Shown: piece after piece, positions 16,046-25,035 of the stretch
Layout: every line of letters begins with the position of its first letter
Position numbering within the stretch: position 1 is the first letter of the stretch
DNA from: a virus
DNA: 35,735 bases
Virus record (IMG/VR): IMGVR_UViG_3300006916_004440
Span: 1-35,735 of that record
Direction: 5' to 3' (one strand)
Translations under genes and position numbers: made by a program
The notes under the pieces: model-generated
The model's database searches: none
Told to the model about the DNA's origin: nothing
The model's input: only the letters and a program-made list of their open reading frames with translations

Positions 16046-19000
16046 TTGATTGAAACGCCATCCGATTGGTATTACAGAAGTCGTAACGAACTTCTCAAGT
16101 CAATCATAGATGGTATCAACATCCCTAATGCTGTTGGAGACTTTCACTTTGCTAAGATGAATTTAGAAAATCATGGCATTCATATTGATGCGACACCTAT
16201 GGATGAAATCTGTGATTCGTTGCTCAAGCAAGCCAAGAAAAAGCGACACCGATTCGATAAGAAACAAAAGGGTGTGTTCAGTTTTGAACGAGGCGCAGAG
16301 ATGCGAATTGGTAATCATCCGTGGCAAGGACGTATGAGAGAGCGCCCCTTGTTTGATTTGGCCTCTTCGTTCCCTCATGCTGAGTTCGCTCAGGGGCAAC
16401 ATTATCCTGAGTCGCATCCTCATCATAAAAACCATCATCCTCTACGTCAGAAGCACGCCATAACTGGTAGGTCAAAAATGACAGAAAAGTTACGACGCTT
16501 CTACTTAGCATCTGAGCCGAGTGGTGATAGTTTGGCTAAACTATACAAGGAAGCCGAAAAAGGCAAAGAAAGTTATGAGCAAAAGCAAAACAACTTGTCG
16601 GTAATTGGTAAGACAAAGTTCGATAACGCAATAGGTAAGGATGTTAAGCACTACAATCATCTTGGGCCTTTGAAAGACAACTATGCTTACGACTTTTATC
16701 TCCGAGACTTTGAACGATGGAAAAAAGAAAACCCAGCAGCCGTCAATGAAATGATGGACAAATACCCCATACCCGCTGAGCACGAGCACGCTCTACAATT
16801 GATGCACTTTGAAGATGCTGCTGACAGATGGGAAGGCGACCAGTATCACAGTGAGATGTATGACCCAAAGGAGGGTATGACAGAACAAGAGATTCAAGAC
16901 CATCTTTACAGCGGTGCGAGCGAGGCTGACCTTGAGGCAAAACCGCTTAGAGAAGCACTTGGGTATGAGGGCTATCTCTACGGTTTGGAATTTTTATCTC
17001 CGCTTGAAAGACAGAAAGTTATCGACCACATCCACGAAAAAGGCACAGATGCTCACGATGTTCAAAACATTGACTTGGGCGGTGGTGTGAACATTAGCGC
17101 TGGGCGTATCAAACGAAACCTCGCTCAGCGATTTACTGGTGAGTTTGACCACTACATGCGACCACAGCACATTCATGGTGCGAATGTTAGGAGACACTAC
17201 GAAACAATTGATGACATTCCAAACGGAGAACAGAGATTCGTTAATCAATCCTTGATACAGGCGATGCAAGACATCCCTTTTGATAGCGATAACGAGTCTA
17301 CAACATCTGTTTATGACAACCTTCTTGCTGAATACAATGAACTTCTTACTGAGCACAAGGATGCTCTTGATGTTGGTGCATTTGAAAAACCACCTGATGA
17401 AGATGAAGATTTCATCAACCAACTACCAGTTAGAGCGATGCGACAAGGTGCAAAAATCCACGAAGGTGCAAAGGCACACCCAGTTCATCATGGTGAGGGT
17501 ATTCTTCAAGAGTTGAAGGTGCTTGATGAAAAAGAGCAAAATTTTGTAGATGTAAAAACAATGCTGGCTCTTATGGGTTACAATGAAGACATGACTGAAA
17601 TGGACTCACACCCTCTACTACTTGGGTATGAAGGGCCACTTGTTTCTCAGACTAAAATCAAGCAAATCATAGATAGAGCAAAAGAGTTGGCTAAGGAAAA
17701 CAAGGAACAGAAGCCAGTTCGTAATCATGATTGGTTTCATCATGGAGGCTCAAACGGTTACGACATCACTGATATTCCAGTAGATGAAAGAGAACATTAC
17801 CTCACAGACAATATGGGTAACATCATTGGGCTTGGTGCTCACTTTGCTGATGAGTTTCATCATCAAGGTGGTATGGGTAGAAACGTCTTGCATTATTTGG
17901 AGATGATACATGACTCCTTACCAAAAGACGCTCAGGGTTTTTCCGTCATCGGTAAAGTTGAGGGTAATGAGTTTCTTCCTAATCCAAAAACAATAGGGCT
18001 TTGGGGTCGATACGTTCCTTCTCTGTATTCAAAACTCATAAAAGAACACATTGGAGGACATGGTATCTCTTCTCTGTGGGATTCTTCAAATCATATTCAT
18101 CGTAAACCAAGAAACAACAAGAACATGCCCTTTCGACAAGCATCTTCTTTGAACGGAGAATACGCAAATGCAATTCGTTACATGACCAAAAACGAAAGAC
18201 AGATTGCCTACAACGGCCCTGCTTGGAATGTCCATCAAGATGGTTCAAACCACTTTACCTCAAATCCAATCAACGCCATAGGTGGTATGGGTATGCAACT
18301 CACACAATCGCATGTAAACTCAGTAAAATCCCATCGTAACGCAACAATGGGTGGTCGTCTTCATCCTCCACACGAGCCTATGAAGAAGAATCGTCGTCTT
18401 AGCCGAAGCAATTTACCTGCTAATGCAAGGCTGAGTCATAATGAAAATAGCAAAGAACTGTTCCGTATTCATCAAGGACATAAGACAAAGAAAGATGATG
18501 TAAGAGGAATGCTAACTGAATCACAACGAAATACTGTTCAAGAATTGGATGATGAGTATGATGATATTAGCATCGCTATAGAAGGTATGGAACAGGGTAG
18601 CGATGAATACGCACAAGCCAACGCACGACTGCATGAAATAGAGGCTGAAATTGATGACATCCACGCACTGGCCCAGCCTGATTTTGTTAATCAGTTTGAA
18701 CATGTATCAAATCATTCAGAAATAAAAGACGAAACCGACCTAAATGCTATTTTGGCTATGGCTCAGAAAATAAAACCTGAATATGAAAAAGCCGACCCTG
18801 ATGCTTTCAACCCTGAGTTCCCTGACAAGTTTATAGCGAATACTTCTCGTTTGTTCAAGGATGCTAACCTTGCTTTGTTGCGATTACCTCATGAGACGCA
18901 TGGCTTAGAAACACATGGCTATGGTGAAACCATGAAAGAGCAAAAAAGCGCCAGTGAATTGCTTTCTCAAGGTGAAGATGTTGTATCGCCTCATCACACT

Positions 19001-21559
19001 ATAGCAAGCGTTTTGGGCGCTGCTGGTAAAGAAATTCTACCTACACACTCTCCTGAAAAAGTTCGCTCTCTTCTTAATTTACCAAACGATGATGCTCACA
19101 ATCACATGATTACAAGATTGCTTGAGGGTATGGATGCGCCTGTCAAAGTTCTACGACATGGTGATTTGTTAGGCTCAGGTGTTAGTTTTGCTGGTGAGGA
19201 AACAAATGACATGTTTACCACTGACGACCATCATGGGACTATAGATGCCATGTTCAATAACCACAAAAGAACACGCACGCCAGCAAAAGAAGATGGGACT
19301 AAACATAATATCGAAAATAAGCAGTTTGCACAAAAATTCAGAAAAGAATATGGTGGTCATCTTGAATTTATGGAACAATTATTCAATCCAAGACAACAAA
19401 ATTCATATCAAACTCATGGCTTATCTCGTGTGCAATTAACTGATTTTGCCGATGAAAGATACAAAAGAGGAAAGAAGGGGTTTATGGCTACTGGAAGTTT
19501 GAAGGGTTTCGCTGGTGGTCTAAACGAAGCCAAGAGTAGAGTTCACGACCTTATTGTATTCGACCCAACAAAAGCAAAGACGATGGAGAAGGTAGTAGCA
19601 CCCTCTACGAAAGTCAAAGAGGCAAACTTTGGTATGTTCCCAATTCACCCCGCTGTGGGTGGTCGAGGCGTTAGTGTCCAAGATATGTTTGTGTCAGGCA
19701 CAATGGACAGCGGTTACGCACAATTGCATCCATCTGTTGGTGCTGAGTTCCCCGGTAACAAAACCATTATGGTAGGCACAAACACAGAGCCTGAGTATTT
19801 GCACAGCATTCCTGAAGAGTTAATGACTGCTGTTCATGGTCAAGATGCAGTTCAACAAGTATTGTCATCAGGCTATCAAGTTCCTGTCGCCACTACCAAC
19901 ATGAATCGTCCTGACATCACTGGTCTACCTCCAAACATTGACGCTATGAACATCTCGACAAGCGACCCATCTGAAACACTGATGGTGCTGATGAATCCTG
20001 ATGCTTTATTGAAAGAAGACAAGGCTCGTCCTCCTCCTATTCTACCGATGCATCGTATCTTCAGTCTCAAAGATTTTGAAGCACTACGAGGATTCAGCGG
20101 TGATTGGGTTGTCTCAGCATTCTACGATGGTGAGCGTATGATAATCATGCGAAAGGGGAATCGCTTTACTGCTTACGACGGTGACAACAACGCAGTGCCA
20201 ATAAGCGAAGAAAACAAAGCAAGTCTCAAAAAACTGACTGAGAAGAACTACATTATCGACGCAGTGCAAATGAAAGACAACATCCACATCATTGACCTGC
20301 TTGACTACGATGACACAAATGTGTCAGATATGACAGTAAGAGAGCGACTCAAAATTCTAAGGGGTCAGTTCGACAGTCACGATAACGTCTTAGTTCCCGG
20401 CCCTTATGATACTCGCATTACAGAAGATGGTGGGCTTCAAGCCACAGTAGAAAGTCTACAGGAAGAACACAAACAACTGCTGCTCCGTGATGGTAACTCA
20501 ACTTACATGCGAGGAGAGCGTAGACATCCAAAGTGGTTCTTGCTTCGTAAGAACAAGAATGTCAGTTTCATTATCTTGGATGCACGAGGTAAAGGGCCAT
20601 ACACCTATCGTTTAGGAGCAGGGCCACTCGACTCAGAAGGCTTTGGTAATCGAGGTGTTGATTATGATGGTAAGCAGTATCTCGATGTTGGGACTATCAA
20701 AAGTCCCAAGCCATTCAAAGAAGGTGATACGGTTTCCATATCTGTATCGGGTGTTAAAAAGCGGAATCGAAACGGCAAAACAATCTACGATGTAACCTCT
20801 TCAAAGATAGTAGGAGAGGCTGATGCTGAAAGTCCAGCGAGTCTTGAGACGCTATCTCTACTGGCAAAATCTCACCCAGTTATTCCAGTTCCATACGATA
20901 TTACTCTCAAAGATGACAGAATATCCATTGTTTTTGATGGCTTAGACGAAGTTGTTTACAAGGCAGAATCCAGTCATACTGGGAATTGGGCGCACTCACC
21001 ACACTCTGTTATGGGTGAGTTGAGCCAGTCTGACTACACGCTTCAACTGGCTGAAAGCGTTAGACCGCTATGGAATCAGGCTGTGTCGTTGATGCTCAAA
21101 GGAGTCGATAAGAAGGATGATACTGTGGTTGAAGAGATTATTCCTGACAAGACATATCACTCCATGCATTCTGAAAAAGACAGAAGGCACAGCGAAAAAC
21201 AATCGGCTGGTATCATTGATGCCGATGATGAAATGAACATCATGAAGCCCAGTATGAAAACAATGCTCAAGACAATAACTCGTATCGCTGATTTGACAGA
21301 ACGGCTTGATAGTCTACAAAAAGAGAAGATGACTGGTGGTGCGAGTAGAGGTGGTTTAGGAATTGATGTTGGTAGTGCCATTGAATCACCACGAGGGCCA
21401 ACCAGTCTGACCAGCGAAGAAAGTGTCCCCGACTGGGACATGATTGAGCGCCCGACAGAGGATTCGGAAAAAGAATACGAGCATGTGCGTAACAAACGCT
21501 TAGAGCGAAAAAAACGCAAGCAGCACAGCGATTTAGACGATGAGGATGAAGAAGAGTGA
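16046..21559 (+). CDS. Giant 1837-aa protein with C-terminal catalytically dead DNA-ligase-like domain
   Basis: The frame has a stop just upstream, so TTG at 16046 is the first possible start; GAGGGGG lies 7 bases before it. Most of the protein (about 1-1330) is unrecognised, His-rich and mixed alpha/beta. Residues about 1335-1610 resemble an ATP-dependent DNA ligase nucleotidyltransferase plus OB-fold: VSAFYDGER (1357-1364, motif I), YIIDAVQM (from 1402, motif III region), a VRERLKILRGQF helix, LLLRDGNSTYMRG (motif IV region) and KWFLLRKNK (1496-1504, motif V), then an OB-like YLDVGTIKSPKPFKEGD. The nucleophile lysine of KYDGER is Phe1359, and the motif III and IV acidic residues are changed. 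Ligation is therefore not expected; nucleic-acid or nick binding is possible. The last 120 residues contain a coiled coil and an acidic tail. It lies between portal-linked genes and the protease. Confidence 0.88.
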   Translation: MIETPSDWYYRSRNELLKSIIDGINIPNAVGDFHFAKMNLENHGIHIDATPMDEICDSLLKQAKKKRHRFDKKQKGVFSFERGAEMRIGNHPWQGRMRERPLFDLASSFPHAEFAQGQHYPESHPHHKNHHPLRQKHAITGRSKMTEKLRRFYLASEPSGDSLAKLYKEAEKGKESYEQKQNNLSVIGKTKFDNAIGKDVKHYNHLGPLKDNYAYDFYLRDFERWKKENPAAVNEMMDKYPIPAEHEHALQLMHFEDAADRWEGDQYHSEMYDPKEGMTEQEIQDHLYSGASEADLEAKPLREALGYEGYLYGLEFLSPLERQKVIDHIHEKGTDAHDVQNIDLGGGVNISAGRIKRNLAQRFTGEFDHYMRPQHIHGANVRRHYETIDDIPNGEQRFVNQSLIQAMQDIPFDSDNESTTSVYDNLLAEYNELLTEHKDALDVGAFEKPPDEDEDFINQLPVRAMRQGAKIHEGAKAHPVHHGEGILQELKVLDEKEQNFVDVKTMLALMGYNEDMTEMDSHPLLLGYEGPLVSQTKIKQIIDRAKELAKENKEQKPVRNHDWFHHGGSNGYDITDIPVDEREHYLTDNMGNIIGLGAHFADEFHHQGGMGRNVLHYLEMIHDSLPKDAQGFSVIGKVEGNEFLPNPKTIGLWGRYVPSLYSKLIKEHIGGHGISSLWDSSNHIHRKPRNNKNMPFRQASSLNGEYANAIRYMTKNERQIAYNGPAWNVHQDGSNHFTSNPINAIGGMGMQLTQSHVNSVKSHRNATMGGRLHPPHEPMKKNRRLSRSNLPANARLSHNENSKELFRIHQGHKTKKDDVRGMLTESQRNTVQELDDEYDDISIAIEGMEQGSDEYAQANARLHEIEAEIDDIHALAQPDFVNQFEHVSNHSEIKDETDLNAILAMAQKIKPEYEKADPDAFNPEFPDKFIANTSRLFKDANLALLRLPHETHGLETHGYGETMKEQKSASELLSQGEDVVSPHHTIASVLGAAGKEILPTHSPEKVRSLLNLPNDDAHNHMITRLLEGMDAPVKVLRHGDLLGSGVSFAGEETNDMFTTDDHHGTIDAMFNNHKRTRTPAKEDGTKHNIENKQFAQKFRKEYGGHLEFMEQLFNPRQQNSYQTHGLSRVQLTDFADERYKRGKKGFMATGSLKGFAGGLNEAKSRVHDLIVFDPTKAKTMEKVVAPSTKVKEANFGMFPIHPAVGGRGVSVQDMFVSGTMDSGYAQLHPSVGAEFPGNKTIMVGTNTEPEYLHSIPEELMTAVHGQDAVQQVLSSGYQVPVATTNMNRPDITGLPPNIDAMNISTSDPSETLMVLMNPDALLKEDKARPPPILPMHRIFSLKDFEALRGFSGDWVVSAFYDGERMIIMRKGNRFTAYDGDNNAVPISEENKASLKKLTEKNYIIDAVQMKDNIHIIDLLDYDDTNVSDMTVRERLKILRGQFDSHDNVLVPGPYDTRITEDGGLQATVESLQEEHKQLLLRDGNSTYMRGERRHPKWFLLRKNKNVSFIILDARGKGPYTYRLGAGPLDSEGFGNRGVDYDGKQYLDVGTIKSPKPFKEGDTVSISVSGVKKRNRNGKTIYDVTSSKIVGEADAESPASLETLSLLAKSHPVIPVPYDITLKDDRISIVFDGLDEVVYKAESSHTGNWAHSPHSVMGELSQSDYTLQLAESVRPLWNQAVSLMLKGVDKKDDTVVEEIIPDKTYHSMHSEKDRRHSEKQSAGIIDADDEMNIMKPSMKTMLKTITRIADLTERLDSLQKEKMTGGASRGGLGIDVGSAIESPRGPTSLTSEESVPDWDMIERPTEDSEKEYEHVRNKRLERKKRKQHSDLDDEDEEE

Positions 21560-21565
21560 TGCCGC

Positions 21566-21574
21566 TTTATTTAT
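21566..21574 (+). promoter_or_regulatory. Weak TATA-like box before capsid genes
   Basis: TTTATTTAT lies in the 44-base gap before the protease gene and is the most A/T-rich stretch there. If the host is archaeal it could be a TATA box driving the capsid operon. The spacing would put the start of transcription close to or past the ribosome site, so support is weak. Confidence 0.2.
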
Positions 21575-21603
21575 GTAGGTGAACAAACACAGGAGTAGAT
21601 AGT

Positions 21604-22983
21604 GTGTTGCGAACTCAACGGAGAAATGGTATCGAACTCCTCAAAGGGGTCAATGACCTCATTGTGGCAGGGTATGCTTCAGTTGAACTCGTAGACAAGC
21701 AAGGAGATTTAATTACAAGGGCTGCATTGAAAGACGCTTTCAAAAAATTCATGTCAGACCCAAAGTATCGAAACGTCCAATTAGCACATTCAAATATACA
21801 AGTAGGAGAAGTAATTTCAAATTATACAGATAATCAAGGGAGGTTGTGGAAAAGCGAAGTAGACGATGCTGGAATGTTTGTTGTAGTAAAATTAAGAAAC
21901 GACATCGAGAAGGCACGAGAAGTAGCAAGTGAAATCCGAAAAGGAAACCTAACAGGATTCAGCATCGGAGGACAAGCATTCAAGCGAGTAAACAAAAGCG
22001 ACAAATCCCACGGCTCATATCAAGAAATATCAAAACTGGAATTACACGAAATCACAATATGCGAAAAAGGAATTAACCCCGAAGCCACATTCAACATACT
22101 AAAGGAAGACAAAAACAAGGTGAACAAAATGACCGACGATGTAATGGAACAAATGAACGATGTATTGACCCGACTTGAGGGACGACTTGACTCTATGGAG
22201 AAAGGAGAACTACCTCAAGCCTTGAAAGACGCTCAGAAGAAAAAGAAAGAAGAATCTGACGACGACGACAAGGACATGGAAAAGAAGGGTAACTACATGG
22301 AAGACAAAGAAGACAAGAAAGATGAGAAGAAAGACGACAAGATGAAGTCTGAGTTCTCTGACGTTATTACTTCTGAATATCTCGACTGGATGGAAAACAC
22401 TCTCAAATCCGCTGGAGTAGACACTGGCGCTGCTCGTGCTCACTTTGATACAGTAGCAAAAGCAAACCTCGGCTCTACCCCTGAAGCAATTGGCGATGGT
22501 GCTGATTACTTTGCTGGACAAGTCAAGGGTCGTGCTCAAGAAGGAGGCAACCCATCTACCAACGCTATCCAGCGTGCTGGACTAAGCGGTGGTGGAAGCA
22601 TCGAAAAGTCTGACTTCATTACTGGTCATGACATCGACGCTCATCGAATCGAAGAGGCATACGGAATCTTCAAGGCTGCAAAGCAAGAAGAAGAGTTCCG
22701 CAAGTCCCTTGAACAAAACTTTGAAGGTCGCTACGCCCAAGAATCCGCTGCTGAAATCGCAAAGGCTCAAGCAGCAGACTTCGACGCTCGTGGGCCTCTT
22801 GGTGAGGTCATGAAGGCTCTTGGAGCACTCAATGAGCGAATCGACACTCTTTCCAGTGGCGTTGGCGAAACAATCGCTAAGTCAGCCACCCCAACCGTTG
22901 AAGTGCCAAGCACACAAGACTTGGCAAACATGAGTTGGGACGAAGTTCACCAACTCGCTGGAGGACTATACCGCAGTGAGTGA
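21604..22983 (+). CDS. Prohead maturation protease fused to scaffold
   Basis: The 459-residue protein has an N-terminal serine protease of the HK97 prohead/XkdF type (about 1-168), followed by a scaffold (about 176-459). His62 in LAHSN and Ser120 in LTGFSIGG are the expected catalytic pair. The segment KLELHEITICEKGINPEA is the usual strand at the end of the fold. The scaffold half is acidic and lysine-rich (210-250), then helical, and ends in MSWDEVHQLAGG. The protease cuts scaffold and capsid proteins before DNA packaging. GTG at 21604 lies 8 bases after AGGAG; TTG at 21607 is an alternative. A second start inside the frame probably makes scaffold alone. The capsid gene follows directly. 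Confidence 0.92.
   Translation: MLRTQRRNGIELLKGVNDLIVAGYASVELVDKQGDLITRAALKDAFKKFMSDPKYRNVQLAHSNIQVGEVISNYTDNQGRLWKSEVDDAGMFVVVKLRNDIEKAREVASEIRKGNLTGFSIGGQAFKRVNKSDKSHGSYQEISKLELHEITICEKGINPEATFNILKEDKNKVNKMTDDVMEQMNDVLTRLEGRLDSMEKGELPQALKDAQKKKKEESDDDDKDMEKKGNYMEDKEDKKDEKKDDKMKSEFSDVITSEYLDWMENTLKSAGVDTGAARAHFDTVAKANLGSTPEAIGDGADYFAGQVKGRAQEGGNPSTNAIQRAGLSGGGSIEKSDFITGHDIDAHRIEEAYGIFKAAKQEEEFRKSLEQNFEGRYAQESAAEIAKAQAADFDARGPLGEVMKALGALNERIDTLSSGVGETIAKSATPTVEVPSTQDLANMSWDEVHQLAGGLYRSE
22117..22123 (+). promoter_or_regulatory. Internal ribosome binding site for scaffold
   Basis: AAGGTGA lies five bases before an in-frame ATG (22129) at the junction between protease and scaffold domains. It is as good as the sites before neighbouring genes, which is unusual for the middle of a coding region. 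Confidence 0.7.
22129..22983 (+). CDS. Nested scaffold protein (internal in-frame start)
   Basis: An ATG corresponding to residue 176 of the protease-scaffold protein has its own AAGGTGA site and would yield a 284-residue scaffold starting MTDDVMEQMNDV. The product has a helical start, a Lys/Asp/Glu-rich segment, an alpha-helical middle and the C-terminal MSWDEVHQLAGG motif. Scaffold made from an internal start within a protease gene is known in lambda (Nu3 within C) and relatives, and it supplies the excess of scaffold over protease needed for prohead assembly. The exact placement at the domain boundary makes this convincing, though expression is not shown. Confidence 0.65.
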   Translation: MTDDVMEQMNDVLTRLEGRLDSMEKGELPQALKDAQKKKKEESDDDDKDMEKKGNYMEDKEDKKDEKKDDKMKSEFSDVITSEYLDWMENTLKSAGVDTGAARAHFDTVAKANLGSTPEAIGDGADYFAGQVKGRAQEGGNPSTNAIQRAGLSGGGSIEKSDFITGHDIDAHRIEEAYGIFKAAKQEEEFRKSLEQNFEGRYAQESAAEIAKAQAADFDARGPLGEVMKALGALNERIDTLSSGVGETIAKSATPTVEVPSTQDLANMSWDEVHQLAGGLYRSE

Positions 22984-23017
22984 GGACTCATACAATAACA
23001 ACAAAAATAGGAGATGA
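22981..23017 (+). promoter_or_regulatory. Capsid gene leader, copy 1 of a shared leader
   Basis: The leader starts at the stop codon of the scaffold gene and reads TGAGGAC, then an A/C-rich stretch, then CAAAAATA and GGAGATGA before ATG 23023. A closely similar block precedes the gene at 24234. It carries the ribosome site and may also help stabilise or load an abundant message. Confidence 0.6.
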
Positions 23018-23022
23018 ACAAT

Positions 23023-24198
23023 ATGGCACGAAACTATGTAAGGACAGTAACAGATATGGAGCGATACTACTACGGAGCAGGTAACTCAATGGGTTACACA
23101 TACACTGGTAGCGAACTTCTCAAAGCCGACTCACCAATGCTAAGCACCACCGCTGGAACATACCAAGCAATCTATGGTCGCAAGGTTTGGTCACAACTCA
23201 ACCAAGAATTTAACGCATTCTCGATTCTACCAAAGAAACCGTGGGAGCGAAGTGGATGGCGAGTCATCACCGACAAGCCAAACTCAGGCACAGTTCACGG
23301 CGGTATCGCTGAGAACGGCACACTACCTGAGACTGTTAAGCCAGTCTTCCAGCACGTTGCTGCAAAGCCAAAGACTATTGCTCACTCATTCGATGTAAGC
23401 GAAGTCGCTGTCTTCCTTGCTGACAAGGATGACGGACTCGGTGACATGCGCTCAGTTCTCAAAGAAGAAATGGGTAAGCACCACGCTGAGATGGTAAACA
23501 AGATGCTCTTGACTGACTGTTCTACAACAGCAGGTAACAACTTTGAGTCTCTTGACCGTATCACTGCTGCTGAAGCAAGCAACGGTGCTGGTTCAGCAAC
23601 GACTTTGAAAACCACATCAGGTGACAACCACGCTGACGACGGTGACCTTGACATCTACAGCATTGACCGCCGAACCAATTCGTGGTCAAGTGCTGAGGTA
23701 AACTGCGCTACTGATACTACTGCTGGTAACAAGCGTGTTCTTTCACTCGACCACCTCGACACCACATTCCAACAAGTTTGGGAACGTGGTGGTAACCCGA
23801 AGGTCATCCTAACTGGATATGACACTTTGATGCGTCTACAACAACTCCTCCAAGCGCAACAGCGTTTCATGGAAGAGAAGCGTGTTACCCCTACCTACAA
23901 CGGTGTAAAGGGTGTTCCGGGTATCGAAGCAGGTTTCATTGTTGCAACTTACAACGGTGTCCCAATCATTCCTTCTAAGGACGTTGTAAAGACAGACGGA
24001 CTAAGCCGTATGTATCTCTTGGACACTGACTACATGTATTTCAGCACAGCAATCCCTACTCAATACTTTGAGTCAGGTATCGAAACTGGTGACCCATTCG
24101 CAATCAACCGCCTCGGTCAAGAAGGACTTTACCGAACAATGGGTGAGATTTGGACAACTTTCTTTGGAGCACAAGCAAGCATTCGTGACTTGAAGTGA
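23023..24198 (+). CDS. Major capsid protein (HK97 fold)
   Basis: The 391-residue product (MARNYVRT start) follows the protease-scaffold gene, as in most tailed viruses. An ATG three codons earlier directly abuts GGAG with no spacer, so ATG 23023, six bases after GGAGATGA, is the better start. Features typical of HK97-fold capsid proteins are an N-terminal helical arm, an E-loop-like part (SGWRVITDKPNSGTVHGGIAE), a spine helix region (DMRSVLKEEMGKHHAEMVNKM), and A-domain strands such as PKVILTGYDTLMRL and GVPIIPSKDV, ending TTFFGAQASIRDLK. It uses more C-ending codons than its neighbours, as expected for a highly expressed gene. About 400 copies or more would form the shell. Confidence 0.9.
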   Translation: MARNYVRTVTDMERYYYGAGNSMGYTYTGSELLKADSPMLSTTAGTYQAIYGRKVWSQLNQEFNAFSILPKKPWERSGWRVITDKPNSGTVHGGIAENGTLPETVKPVFQHVAAKPKTIAHSFDVSEVAVFLADKDDGLGDMRSVLKEEMGKHHAEMVNKMLLTDCSTTAGNNFESLDRITAAEASNGAGSATTLKTTSGDNHADDGDLDIYSIDRRTNSWSSAEVNCATDTTAGNKRVLSLDHLDTTFQQVWERGGNPKVILTGYDTLMRLQQLLQAQQRFMEEKRVTPTYNGVKGVPGIEAGFIVATYNGVPIIPSKDVVKTDGLSRMYLLDTDYMYFSTAIPTQYFESGIETGDPFAINRLGQEGLYRTMGEIWTTFFGAQASIRDLK

Positions 24199-24227
24199 GG
24201 ACACAAAACACAAAAATATGGAGATGA
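24196..24227 (+). promoter_or_regulatory. Shared leader, copy 2
   Basis: The block TGAGGACACAAAACACAAAA, continuing through ATATG to GGAGATGA, repeats the design of the capsid leader, also beginning at a stop codon. A shorter third example (GGAGATGA at 25022-25029) precedes the gene at 25036, where ATATGGCA repeats the capsid start context. Confidence 0.6.
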
Positions 24228-24233
24228 TGAAAA

Positions 24234-24647
24234 ATGGCAGAACAATTAACAGCAACAGCAGCAGGTGGCACACTAACAGCAGCAGTTACAGGGGCATGGG
24301 AACTACGAGCAGGGTCGCACGACACGACTGATTACTTGGCTCGTGGCGGAACTTACCCCGGTAACATTGACTCGTTTGCACCTCTAAACGGTGATGACAC
24401 CACTTCAGGAGATGCAGCAAACGGTTACACACCAGCACCAAAGATGGCAATTATCACTTGTGCAAATATCGCTGATTCCAACACAGTGGAACTTGGTGGA
24501 GGCATTAGTGCAATCACAGGTGCATTCCTTACAACCTTCACAGCAAACAACGGTCAAACCGCTGGACTTTCCTTTAGCGGTAACACCGTTACCTTTGAAG
24601 CAACAGGCGCAGTGACCAGTGGACAATTACTCGTGTTTTACTCTTGA
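24234..24647 (+). CDS. Candidate capsid decoration protein
   Basis: The 137-residue product is rich in Ala, Thr and Gly and looks all-beta (TVELGGGISAITGAFLTTFT, then GNTVTFEATGAVTSGQLLVFY). There are no charged low-complexity parts, metal sites or membrane segments. It is the first gene after the capsid gene and has nearly the same leader and ribosome site, suggesting similarly strong expression. Small beta-rich proteins in this place are often capsid-stabilising decorations, as in lambda gpD, so I infer that role. No specific family signature is visible. Confidence 0.8.
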   Translation: MAEQLTATAAGGTLTAAVTGAWELRAGSHDTTDYLARGGTYPGNIDSFAPLNGDDTTSGDAANGYTPAPKMAIITCANIADSNTVELGGGISAITGAFLTTFTANNGQTAGLSFSGNTVTFEATGAVTSGQLLVFYS

Positions 24648-24658
24648 GGTGAGGTAAC

Positions 24659-25033
24659 TTGCCTACGGTAACCTACATGGGTCGTTCTTGGTCTACAAGG
24701 AACATTGACGGCAACTATCCTGATTTCAAAAAGGGCGTTCCCCTTGAAGTCACGACAGCATGGCTTGACAAGTGGGGTCATCGTCTTAGCGATGATTTCA
24801 TTATCGAAGGCTATGAATCAGTTGATGAAGGAAACGACGACATCCCTGATGCTGGTTGGAAGCGTGGCGACATCGTAGAATGGCTCGCTAAGTATGACAT
24901 CAAGCCAAAGGGCTATGCAACAAAAACTACTCTACTTGAACTCGTTGAGACTGTTATGAGTCCTGATGGTGTTCAAGAGACAGAGGCACTGATTGAAGAG
25001 AGTGCCGAAGAAGAAACAACAGGAGATGAATAA
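24659..25033 (+). CDS. Small protein with C-terminal HeH/LEM-like domain
   Basis: The gene starts at TTG six bases after GAGGTGAGGT, as no ATG is suitably placed. The 124-residue protein begins with a beta-like part (VTYMGRSWSTRNIDGNYPDF and PLEVTTAWLDKWGHRL). It then has an HeH/LEM/SAP-type helix-extended-helix at about residues 74-102 (KRGDIVEWLAKYDIKPKGYA then TKTTLLELVETVM) and an acidic tail. Such domains occur at the ends of phage head and neck proteins and may bind DNA or partners. Its position between decoration-like genes suggests a head or head-closure accessory role. Confidence 0.8.
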   Translation: MPTVTYMGRSWSTRNIDGNYPDFKKGVPLEVTTAWLDKWGHRLSDDFIIEGYESVDEGNDDIPDAGWKRGDIVEWLAKYDIKPKGYATKTTLLELVETVMSPDGVQETEALIEESAEEETTGDE

Positions 25034-25035
25034 AT

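Noticed and set aside
20048-20870. An active viral DNA ligase
   Set aside because: The order of motifs resembles a ligase, but the lysine that takes AMP is Phe and other catalytic acids are changed, so catalytic function is not supported.
23014-23022. Capsid gene start at ATG 23014
   Set aside because: This ATG directly touches GGAG with no spacer; the in-frame ATG at 23023 has normal spacing from GGAGATGA and the usual MARN-type start.
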